Below, piece by piece: positions 57,552 through 64,000 of a stretch of DNA of 64,000 bases. The position numbers were made by a program, and so were the translations under genes. Location: the NCBI RefSeq assembly GCF_015477355.1, contig NZ_JADLRJ010000004.1, forward strand, positions 496,001 through 560,000. The letters run 5' to 3'. This DNA is from Nocardia blacklockiae. GTDB lineage: Bacteria > Actinomycetota > Actinomycetes > Mycobacteriales > Mycobacteriaceae. Positions within the stretch are counted from its first letter, which is position 1. Every line of letters begins with the position of its first letter. The notes beneath the pieces are model-generated. The model was given only the letters and a program-made list of their open reading frames with translations. It ran no database searches and had not been told where the DNA came from.

Positions 57552-58442
57552 TTACATCCGCGGCGCGTAGCTGCGATCGAGCGCGTCCAGCGCACCGGCA
57601 ACCGCCGCATCGGTGGCGGGTAGCAGCGGCAGGCGCACCGCCGGGCTCGGAATGCGGCCCTGGGCTGCCAAGACCCCTTTGACCACAACGGGATTGGGCT
57701 CGGCGAACAGGGCCTCCGCGAGCGGCGCCAGCAGGTTGCCGAGCCGCCGAGCCCGCTCGATCGGACCGTCCCGCCAAGCGTCGACCAGTTCCGCGTACGC
57801 CCCCGGCGCGACATTCGCGCTGGACAGGATCGCCCCCGAGGCGCCCAGCGCCAACAGCGGCGCGGCGAACAGATCGTCCCCGACCAGCACGTCGACGTCG
57901 GCGGGACACCTGCTCATGAACGCGACGGTGGCGGCGTCGACCGCGCCGACCGCATGCTTGAAACCCGCGATACCCGGCAATTCGGCCAGGCGGCACAGGG
58001 TTTCGACGCCGAGCGGGCGGCCGGTGCGATACGGAATGTTGTAGACCAGCACCGGCACCGGACTCGCGGCGGCCAGGCGGCGGAAGTGTTCCACCACACC
58101 GTCTTCGGACGGGCGGGTGTAATAGGGGACGACCGCCAGGGCGGCGGCCGCGTCCGGTGCGAGCCCGGCGAGCGCGTGGGCGGAGTCGGCGGTCGAGTTC
58201 GAGCCCGCGCCCACGATCAGCGGCGCCTGCCGCTGCCGGCAGGCGTCCGCGCAGACATCGATGACGCGGCGGCGCTCGTCGCCGGTGAGGGTGGCGGGTT
58301 CCCCGGTGGTGCCGAGCGCGACCAGACCCGACGCGCCCGCGTCGAGCACCTCGTGCGCCAGCTTCTCCAAGGCATCGACCGCCAGCTCTCCGGTCGCCGT
58401 GAACGGCGTGATCAACGGGACGAACAGGCCGGTGAATGTCAT
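57552..58442 (-). CDS. dapA: 4-Hydroxy-tetrahydrodipicolinate synthase-family aldolase
   Basis: 296-residue class I aldolase of the DapA/NAL family. GTTGE (about 45-49), the Tyr in VYNIPYRTG and the Schiff-base Lys in AGFKHAVG are all present. It could be a true DapA for lysine/diaminopimelate or a related pyruvate aldolase. Actinobacteria usually keep the main dapA beside dapB, so this may be a paralogue. It is divergent from a LysR gene 70 bp away, which likely controls it. ATG 58442. Confidence 0.85.
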   Translation of the reverse strand: MTFTGLFVPLITPFTATGELAVDALEKLAHEVLDAGASGLVALGTTGEPATLTGDERRRVIDVCADACRQRQAPLIVGAGSNSTADSAHALAGLAPDAAAALAVVPYYTRPSEDGVVEHFRRLAAASPVPVLVYNIPYRTGRPLGVETLCRLAELPGIAGFKHAVGAVDAATVAFMSRCPADVDVLVGDDLFAAPLLALGASGAILSSANVAPGAYAELVDAWRDGPIERARRLGNLLAPLAEALFAEPNPVVVKGVLAAQGRIPSPAVRLPLLPATDAAVAGALDALDRSYAPRM

Positions 58443-58512
58443 GGGTCCAGCCTTCCGGGTGGCACGCTTCACGTCTATTACAGGCTTCTGCACGCGAGGT
58501 TAAGCTGAACTT

Positions 58513-59403
58513 ATGCTCGAGGTGCGGCGCCTGCGTCTGCTGCGTGAACTGGCCCAACGCGGCACGATCGCCGCTGTCGCGGAGGCACTGGCCTACACGC
58601 CGTCGGCGGTGTCACAGCAATTGGCGGCGCTGGAACGCGAGGCCGGGGTGCCGCTGCTCGAGCGAACCGGGCGCAGCGTCCGGCTCACCCCCGCCGCGAC
58701 CCGGCTCGCCGAGCACGCCGAAACGATCCTCGCGGTGCTCGAGCAGGCCTCCGCCGAATTGGCCACCACCCGAGGCGAACTCACGGGCTCGCTGCGGATC
58801 GGCGCGTTCCCGACCGCGGTGCGAACCATCCTGTCGCCCGCGCTGGTGGCGCTCAGCCGCGACCATCCCCGGCTGGAACTGCTGGTCTCCGAACTGGATC
58901 CGGTGAACGCGCCCGCGGCACTGCGGGCGGACGCCCTCGACATCGCGCTGGTCCAGGAGTACGACTACGTACCCGCCGCGCCCGAAACCGGTTTGGACAC
59001 CGAACCTTTCCTGGAGGAGACCGTCTACCTGGCCGCACCGGCCCCCGAACCCCTTGCGGAGCACCGCGATTCCGCGTGGATCGCCGGAATGCCCGGCACG
59101 CTCTGCCATCTGATGACCGTCCGCGCCTGCGAAGCGGTCGGCTTCACCCCGCACATCCGCCACCACGCCGACGATTTCGGCACGGTCCTCGCCCTGGTCG
59201 CCGCCGGCCAGGGCGTCGCCCTCGTCCCCGAACTGGGCGCCCTCCAAATCCCCAGCGGCGTAGCCCTGGTCCCCCTCGCCACCCGCCGCCGCACCCGCCT
59301 CGCCTACCGCCGCGGCACCGGCTCCCACCCCACCATCGCCGCCGCCCGAGCCGCCCTCCACACCTCCCGCACCGCACTCCCCTCCACAGCCCCGACCCCG
59401 TAA
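58513..59403 (+). CDS. LysR-family transcriptional regulator
   Basis: 296 residues. LysR HTH at the N-terminus (MLEVRRLRLLRELAQRGTIAAVAEALAYTPSAVSQQLAALE, about 1-41) and a substrate-binding domain (about 92-285, LRIGAFPTAVRTILSPALVAL; LALVAAGQGVALVPELGAL). The divergent dapA-like gene is its expected target. The spacer has TTAAGCTGAACTT near the start, compatible with an A/T-N11 box, but no clean T-N11-A repeat. The effector is unknown. Confidence 0.9.
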   Translation: MLEVRRLRLLRELAQRGTIAAVAEALAYTPSAVSQQLAALEREAGVPLLERTGRSVRLTPAATRLAEHAETILAVLEQASAELATTRGELTGSLRIGAFPTAVRTILSPALVALSRDHPRLELLVSELDPVNAPAALRADALDIALVQEYDYVPAAPETGLDTEPFLEETVYLAAPAPEPLAEHRDSAWIAGMPGTLCHLMTVRACEAVGFTPHIRHHADDFGTVLALVAAGQGVALVPELGALQIPSGVALVPLATRRRTRLAYRRGTGSHPTIAAARAALHTSRTALPSTAPTP

Positions 59404-59727
59404 CGCGCCGGTCGGAAATCGTCGTCGTTCACCCCGGTGCGGCGATGACCGGCCTCCAGCAACACGGCACCGGACCGCTGACGCGCCTGTTCACTCCGCT
59501 CGCGGCGCGCTTGCTGATGGGTTCGCCCGTCGGGGCCGCCTGGCCTTCGCTCTACGCCGCCACCAGTCCCGATGTCACCAGCGGAGAATTCATCGGTCCG
59601 GCCGGACGCGACCAGACCTCCGGCACCCCCCAGCCCGCGAAACTCCCAAAGGGAGGCCGCGATACCGAATTGGGCGCGCTTGTGGGCCGAGAGCGAACGA
59701 CTCAGCGGAGTGACCTTCGAGCCCTGA
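59404..59727 (+). pseudogene. Remnant of a short-chain dehydrogenase/reductase gene
   Basis: Translation directly after the LysR stop gives the C-terminal third of an SDR oxidoreductase: IVVVHPGAAMTGLQQHG, LARLLMGSPVGAAWPSLYA, TSPDVTSGEFIGPAG. No N-terminal Rossmann half or start codon precedes it. Near 59665-59680 the frame changes by one base, after which WARLWAESERLSGVTFEP-stop continues as in the intact family. The copy is thus 5'-truncated and frameshifted. It fills the whole gap before the next gene. Confidence 0.8.
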
Positions 59728-59728
59728 C

Positions 59729-60658
59729 CTATGGCTCCTTTCGGAGGTGCCAGCGGATCACCGCGGGGACGCCCGCGGCGGCCGCGTGCGCGGCCTCGGG
59801 GACGAGGGTGGCCAGGGACCAGGGCCAGGCTTCCCACGGGCCCGGGTCGGTGGGCGAGGCGGCGGCAGGTGCCGTGGGCACCGAGGATTCGACGGATCCA
59901 GGTGCGTCGGTGGGGCTTTCGGCCGGTGCGGGCATCAGCGGCTCGTCGCAGCGGTGGACGGCGAAGCCCGCGGACAGGGCGGCGCGTAGCTGGTCGCCGA
60001 CTCGGTGGTGGTAGGTGCGGAGGCGGGCGGGAGTGCCGTCGGGGCGGCGGACGGTGGGCAGGTGGGTGCGGGCGATCTGTTCGGGGTGCACGTCGGTGAT
60101 GAGGGCGTGGCCGCCCGGGCGGAGGACGCGGGCGAACTCGTGCAGCACCGGGCGTGGGTCCGGCACGTGGCAGAGCGCGAGGGAGCACGTCACCAGGTCG
60201 GCGGAGGCGTCGGCGACCGGCAGGCGGTGCAGGTCGCCGACGTGGAACTCCGCTTGCGGCAGGCGCTTTCGCGCGTGGGCGAGCATGTCCGGGGAACTGT
60301 CCACACCGACTACCCGGTGCCCGCAACCTGCCAGCACGGCCGCGATCCGCCCGGTGCCGCAGGCCGCGTCGAGGGCGGTGCCGGGCGGCAGGCTCGCGGC
60401 GAGTTCCCGGACCGCGGGTTCGTCGAAATCGAAGGCCGGGTTGGGTCCGTCGTACGTCTCGGCCCAGATCCCGTATCCCGCAACGGTATCCACATGTTCG
60501 ACGGTGACGCCCGCGGTCAGGTCGACGTTGTCGAGCAACCGGCGGATCTCGGCGATCCGCGTCTCGGTGAATTCCCGGTCGTGCTCCCCCGCGAACGCGC
60601 GCAGCAGGGCGAGACCCTCCAGCCCCAGCGCGTAGGCCAGCGGTTGTTCGTAAGCCAT
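59729..60658 (-). CDS. Class I SAM-dependent methyltransferase
   Basis: 309 residues: SAM motif I ALDAACGTGRIAAVL (about 97-111), acidic loop VVGVDSSPDM, and motif post-I LVTCSLALCHVPDPRPVLHEFARVLRPGGHALI. An unusual Pro/Ser/Ala-rich insert (about 245-275) lies before a C-terminal Trp-rich segment. ATG 60658 starts MAYEQPLAYALGL. The N-terminal 85 residues look helical. Substrate unknown. It is divergent from an oxidoreductase gene, 100 bp apart. Confidence 0.85.
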   Translation of the reverse strand: MAYEQPLAYALGLEGLALLRAFAGEHDREFTETRIAEIRRLLDNVDLTAGVTVEHVDTVAGYGIWAETYDGPNPAFDFDEPAVRELAASLPPGTALDAACGTGRIAAVLAGCGHRVVGVDSSPDMLAHARKRLPQAEFHVGDLHRLPVADASADLVTCSLALCHVPDPRPVLHEFARVLRPGGHALITDVHPEQIARTHLPTVRRPDGTPARLRTYHHRVGDQLRAALSAGFAVHRCDEPLMPAPAESPTDAPGSVESSVPTAPAAASPTDPGPWEAWPWSLATLVPEAAHAAAAGVPAVIRWHLRKEP

Positions 60659-60758
60659 GATCGGCGAGGCTAGTGAGCGGTGCGCGCCTCGAGCCACCGA
60701 ATTTCCGCGGGACGGCAGATTCCGAGGCTCGGCGACCGCGCCGCGTAGGCTCCGAAGT

Positions 60759-61682
60759 ATGGAAGCGATCTTCGCGAACAGGTACGGCGATCCCGACGTT
60801 CTGGAGCTCGGCGAACTTCCAGCTCCCAAGGTGGGCCCGGATCAGGTGCTGATCCGGGTCAAGGCGGCCGGGGTGAATCCGGTCGACTGGAAGGTCCTGG
60901 CCGGGTATCTGGACCCGATGATGGATGCCCACTTTCCCCTGATCCCCGGCTGGGACGTCGCCGGTGTGGTCGAACAGCTCGGCGCGGATGTGCCGGAGTA
61001 TCGGGTCGGCGACGAGGTGATCGGGTACGTCCGCCGCGACGAGGTCCAGCACGGCACCTACGCCGAACTGGTCGCCGCGCCGGTCCGGACGCTGGCCCGC
61101 AAACCTTCGGCACTGTCCTGGCAGGAGGCGGGCGGGCTGCCTCTCGCCGGCCTCACCGCCTACCGGTCGCTCGAGCGCGTCGGTCTCGCGGCCGGGGAGA
61201 CCGTGCTGGTCCATGCCGCGTCGGGTGGTGTCGGGTCGCTGGCGGTCCAGATCGCCGCGGCGCGCGGTGCCCGCGTGATCGGCACGGCCAGCGAGCGCAA
61301 CCACGATTTCCTGCGGTCCCTCGGCGCGGAACCGGTGACCTACGGCGACGGCCTGGGCGAGCGGGTGCGCGCGCTGTCCCCCGACGGCATCGACGCCTCG
61401 GTCGACTTCTCCGAGAAGGGCGTGATCGACGTGTCGCAGGAACTGCTGCGGGACCGGTCGCGGATCGCCTCGGTCGCCGACAACTCCGTGGGCGAGAAGG
61501 GCGGGCACGTGGTGTGGGTGCGGCCGTCCGCCGCCGAATTGACCACCCTCGCCGACCTGGCCGACGCTGGGAAACTCACCGTGCCGGTCGACACGGTCCT
61601 CCCGCTGGCGCGGGCCGCCGAGGCCTTGGAGTTGAGCAAGAAGGGCCGCTCTCGCGGCAAGATCGTCCTCGACGTGAGCTGA
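60759..61682 (+). CDS. NADP-dependent quinone oxidoreductase-like MDR enzyme
   Basis: 307-residue zinc-free medium-chain reductase. GroES-like N-terminal domain (VKAAGVNPVDWKVLAGYL, IPGWDVAGVVEQLG) and Rossmann motif VLVHAASGGVGSLAVQIA (about 151-168). No structural-zinc cysteines are seen. ATG 60759. This class reduces quinones or enones with NADPH; the specific substrate is not evident. Confidence 0.9.
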   Translation: MEAIFANRYGDPDVLELGELPAPKVGPDQVLIRVKAAGVNPVDWKVLAGYLDPMMDAHFPLIPGWDVAGVVEQLGADVPEYRVGDEVIGYVRRDEVQHGTYAELVAAPVRTLARKPSALSWQEAGGLPLAGLTAYRSLERVGLAAGETVLVHAASGGVGSLAVQIAAARGARVIGTASERNHDFLRSLGAEPVTYGDGLGERVRALSPDGIDASVDFSEKGVIDVSQELLRDRSRIASVADNSVGEKGGHVVWVRPSAAELTTLADLADAGKLTVPVDTVLPLARAAEALELSKKGRSRGKIVLDVS

Positions 61683-61729
61683 ACGGGCCGCGGCGTGGTG
61701 GCATGGCCGGTCGGCCGGGGCTTGTGACA

Positions 61730-61766
61730 TGACCGAGAAGCTCACGCCGCCAGGCTTTCTCGGTCA
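61730..61766. terminator. Terminator between convergent genes
   Basis: TGACCGAGAA-GC and GC-TTTCTCGGTCA form an 11-13-bp stem with one bulge and a GC-rich loop, located after the oxidoreductase stop and overlapping the stop codon of the convergent gene. It probably ends both transcripts. Confidence 0.65.
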
Positions 61767-62405
61767 AACAGCGACGAGGTCGCGCAGTTCCGTCGGGTGC
61801 CAGCGTCCTCGAATGCCGGGTAGGTCGGTGAGGTAGGCCAGGATTTCCGGCGTGGTCCAGCCGTGGGATTCGCGCAGGCCGGCCGTCAGCATGGCGAGGT
61901 AGCGCGGGGACGGCTTGTTGAGCCGGACGGTCTCCGGCTGCCACGGCGAGGTGAACGTGAGTACCGGAAATCCATCCAAATCCATTACGTGCAACAAGGT
62001 TTCGTAGCGTCCGGCACCGAGCCGGGTGGTCCCGTCACGAGTCACCTCGGCGAGATCGAGCCCCGGCCCACTGCCCGGCACCCGGTACATCTCCTGTGCC
62101 AAAAGGTCTTCGAACTGCTCGAAGGTGAGCAGATACCCGCGCGCGGCCGCACCCACCGGCCAATCCGCCTCGGGATGCTCGGCGTAGAACGCCACCCCGC
62201 CGGTCCACACCGGGCTCTCCCACGCGAAGTAGATCGTGCCCGGCAACCGCAGCGGACGGCTCGCACGCGGCGGCGCGGGATCCCGGAACCCGGGGTAGGT
62301 CCGCGGCGTACCCGGCGGATTCCCGCCGCGCCGGTAGTAATCCAGCCGCCGCGCGAACAGATTCGACCCGTACGCGGCGTACCAGACCCATCCCGTCGAG
62401 CACAT
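61764..62405 (-). CDS. Gamma-glutamylcyclotransferase-like protein
   Basis: 213 residues starting WYAAYGSNLFARRLDYYRRG. The YGSNL motif marks the GGCT-like (butirosin/AIG2) fold, which uses a Glu further in for cyclotransfer. A basic, Pro-rich loop (about 40-58) and a variable C-terminus follow, with GWTTPEILAYLTDLPGIRGRW at the end. Homologues are sometimes annotated with unrelated names. The precise amine or glutamyl substrate is unknown. It is divergent from the PadR gene. Confidence 0.72.
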   Translation of the reverse strand: MCSTGWVWYAAYGSNLFARRLDYYRRGGNPPGTPRTYPGFRDPAPPRASRPLRLPGTIYFAWESPVWTGGVAFYAEHPEADWPVGAAARGYLLTFEQFEDLLAQEMYRVPGSGPGLDLAEVTRDGTTRLGAGRYETLLHVMDLDGFPVLTFTSPWQPETVRLNKPSPRYLAMLTAGLRESHGWTTPEILAYLTDLPGIRGRWHPTELRDLVAV

Positions 62406-62430
62406 GGGTGAGGATTCTACGGACGCTTGC

Positions 62431-62464
62431 TATAGTCGAACTCGACTAAACGAGTTCGACTATA
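62431..62464. promoter_or_regulatory. Perfect 14-bp inverted repeat operator of the PadR gene
   Basis: TATAGTCGAACTCG (62431-62444), ACTAAA, CGAGTTCGACTATA (62451-62464). The right arm touches the GGGAGG ribosome-binding site of padR and the left arm contains a -10-like TATAGT. A dimeric PadR bound here would repress its own operon, and possibly the divergent gene. Confidence 0.85.
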
Positions 62465-62474
62465 GGGAGGATGC

Positions 62475-63089
62475 ATGGAGCGACCGCTGCGCGCAGTCGG
62501 TTCGCCGCTCACCCTGGCGGTGCTGACGCTGCTCGCGGAGAAGCCGCGCCATCCGTACGAGATGAAGGTGACGCTCCGGGAGCGGCACATCGCGGAGACG
62601 GTGAAGATGCGCGGCGGTTCGCTCTACGACACCATCGCCCGGCTCGAGCGGGCGGGCCTGCTCACCCCGACGGAGACGTCGCGGGCCGGCGCGCGACCGG
62701 AGCGCACCGTCTACGCCATCACTGCGGCGGGACGAAATACCGTGCGCGAGTTGCTCTTCGAGTTCATCGGCGAACCGGTCAACGAATTCCCGCGCTTCGT
62801 AGCCGGTCTCGCGCACCTCGCGGTACTCGGACCGAGCGATGCGGCAGCGCTGCTGCGCCGCCGTGCCGACCTGCTGGCCGCCCAATCCGAGCGCGCCGCA
62901 AAGGAACTCGACGACGTCGCGGCCGACCTGCCGCGCGTGGTCCTGCTGGAGACCGAATATCTCGAGCGCATGCGCAGCACCGAGATCGACTGGCTGCGGC
63001 AGATTGCCACCGATATCGAAAATGGCCGAGTCGGGTGGCCGGAGCCCGAAAGCTTTTCCGGCACAGTACAAGAGGAGAGAACATCATGA
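62475..63089 (+). CDS. PadR-family transcriptional regulator
   Basis: 204 residues: winged-helix PadR domain (LTLAVLTLLAEKPRHPYEMKVTLRERHI ... MRGGSLYDTIARLERAGLL, about 12-75) and a C-terminal dimerisation coiled coil (about 100-190). ATG 62475 with GGGAGG upstream. The gene is coupled by ATGA to the next gene, a nitroreductase-like protein, so the regulator likely senses the same small molecule. Confidence 0.92.
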   Translation: MERPLRAVGSPLTLAVLTLLAEKPRHPYEMKVTLRERHIAETVKMRGGSLYDTIARLERAGLLTPTETSRAGARPERTVYAITAAGRNTVRELLFEFIGEPVNEFPRFVAGLAHLAVLGPSDAAALLRRRADLLAAQSERAAKELDDVAADLPRVVLLETEYLERMRSTEIDWLRQIATDIENGRVGWPEPESFSGTVQEERTS

Positions 63090-63544
63090 GCAGTACCGAT
63101 ATCGACCGACTGCGGCGCCGACTGAAGCCGGTGAACAAGGTGATCATCGCGTTGCAGCGGGTCGGCCTGGCGCTCGGCACCATGCACGTGCTCTCGGTCC
63201 CCGGCCGCAAGTCCGGCGAGCTGCGCACCACCCCGGTCTCCCCGCTGACCGTGGCCGGAACCACCTATGTCGTCGGCGGTTTCGAGAAGGCGGACTGGGT
63301 GAAGAACGCCCGCGCCGCGGGATGGGGTGAACTGACCAGAGGCCGCCGCCGCCAACGTGTCGCCCTGACCGAACTGCCCGTCGAGGAGCGCGCCCCGATC
63401 CTCCGCGCCTTTCCCACCGAGGTCCCCCACGGCGTCCAGTTCTTCGTCAAGACCGGAGTGGTCACCTCCCCGGATCCCGAGGCCTTCGCCGCAGCCGCTC
63501 CCCGCTGCCCGGTCTTCCGCATAGACCCCCTCCCCGAGCAGTAA
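63086..63544 (+). CDS. Deazaflavin (F420)-dependent nitroreductase-family protein
   Basis: 152 residues of the Ddn/FDOR-B split-barrel family: an N-terminal helix (VNKVIIALQRVGLALGTMHVLSV), then VPGRKSGELRTTPVSPLTVAG and YVVGGFEKADWVKNARAAG, the F420-binding pattern. Members reduce quinones, nitroaromatics or other aromatics with F420H2. ATGA overlap with padR fixes the start. Its physiological substrate is not known; a menaquinone-like compound is possible. Confidence 0.88.
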   Translation: MSSTDIDRLRRRLKPVNKVIIALQRVGLALGTMHVLSVPGRKSGELRTTPVSPLTVAGTTYVVGGFEKADWVKNARAAGWGELTRGRRRQRVALTELPVEERAPILRAFPTEVPHGVQFFVKTGVVTSPDPEAFAAAAPRCPVFRIDPLPEQ

Positions 63545-63565
63545 TCCGAGGCGGTAGCGCGCGGC

Positions 63566-64000
63566 TCAGTTCTGTGTTCCGGAGAAGTCGAGAGCTCGCC
63601 GGAGCGCTTCGACATCCCTCGCCAGCACGTCCTCGGGAATTGTCGGTTGGGGTCCGTCCGACGGTTGCAGTGGAAAAGGCAGACCCGGCCGGGGATCGTT
63701 GTCCCGGTAGCGCGGCAGGAGGTGGGTGTGGAGGTGCGGCAGGGTGTTGCCCAGCGTCTCGTAGTTCATTTTCAACGGCCGAAAGTGCGCCGCCACGGCG
63801 CGGGCGACCGTCATCACTCCGCGCCAGTACTCCTCGGACTCGGCAGCGGACAGTTCATACGGCTCGGTCACGTGCCGACCACGCCAGATGACGACCGCGT
63901 ACCCACGCTGAATATCGGCACGCTGCAACGCCGCGTCGACATGCCGCGTCCGATAGATCGTGATCCCGTACTCGTCCGAGTCCGGCCGCGCGGAATCGCA
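63566..64000 (-). CDS. HIT-family protein (N-terminus beyond window)
   Basis: The C-terminal 144 residues of a histidine-triad hydrolase: NTLPHLHTHLLPRY contains the His-x-His-x-His triad. The reading frame is open to base 64000, so the start codon is outside the window. HIT proteins hydrolyse nucleoside phosphoramidates or dinucleotides. It is convergent with the nitroreductase gene, 21 bp apart. Confidence 0.85.
   Translation of the reverse strand, partial: CDSARPDSDEYGITIYRTRHVDAALQRADIQRGYAVVIWRGRHVTEPYELSAAESEEYWRGVMTVARAVAAHFRPLKMNYETLGNTLPHLHTHLLPRYRDNDPRPGLPFPLQPSDGPQPTIPEDVLARDVEALRRALDFSGTQN

Overview
The window is high-GC actinobacterial chromosome, most likely Nocardia or a close mycolic-acid-forming relative. 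The evidence is a complete Mce lipid-import operon, a fused HadA-HadB mycolate dehydratase, RpoB and ribosomal proteins of mycobacterial type, an IdeR iron box, and gene order that follows Mycobacterium tuberculosis Rv0531-Rv0667 in inverted orientation with insertions. There is no prophage, insertion sequence or CRISPR array.

Region 1 (1-20.7 kb, minus strand) is the transcription/translation core secE-nusG-rplK-rplA-rplJ-rplL ... rpoB-rpoC. A 12-kb operon, mceG-yrbE4A-yrbE4B-mceA-F plus two Mce-associated membrane protein genes, lies between rplL and rpoB. All its structural genes overlap or nearly touch. rpoB and rplJ have recognisable sigma-A promoters and long leaders. Region 2 (20.8-23.1 kb) holds tRNA-Trp, hadAB, rpmG and tRNA-Met, -Thr and -Tyr, as around Rv0634B-Rv0637.

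Region 3 (23.2-32.3 kb) has yajQ and htpX (convergent, overlapping inside a palindrome), polyprenyl synthase grcC1, menaquinone reductase menJ, an AraC/VOC pair, two small conserved genes, mannosyltransferase mgtA, an Erm-type 23S rRNA methyltransferase, and menG. The erm gene sits between mgtA and menG, which are neighbours in M. tuberculosis. It is preceded by a WhiB7-type promoter and a leaderless 34-codon leader ORF containing Arg-Leu-Arg. Region 4 (32.4-42.4 kb) carries a one-polypeptide assimilatory nitrate reductase, an aldo/keto reductase with a divergent TetR gene, menD, and a siderophore-interacting protein behind an IdeR box.

Region 5 (42.5-57.5 kb) contains menB, a VOC gene, the pitA-TM-DUF3349 cluster, menE, a DrrAB-type exporter facing a large SARP/NB-ARC regulator, menA, a small self-contained HTH + Clp_N operon behind twin identical operators, and bldC. 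Region 6 (57.5-64 kb) is accessory: dapA-like/LysR, a decayed SDR gene, a methyltransferase, an oxidoreductase, a PadR-controlled F420-type nitroreductase, and a HIT protein cut by the window edge.

Menaquinone synthesis is the main pathway theme: menD, menE, menB, menA, menG, grcC1 and menJ are all present but scattered over about 30 kb as separate units. The most original candidates are the erm leader, the SARP-exporter promoter with 11-bp repeats, the twin-operator HTH/Clp_N operon, and a palindromic repeat that appears to have become part of a Mce-associated protein.
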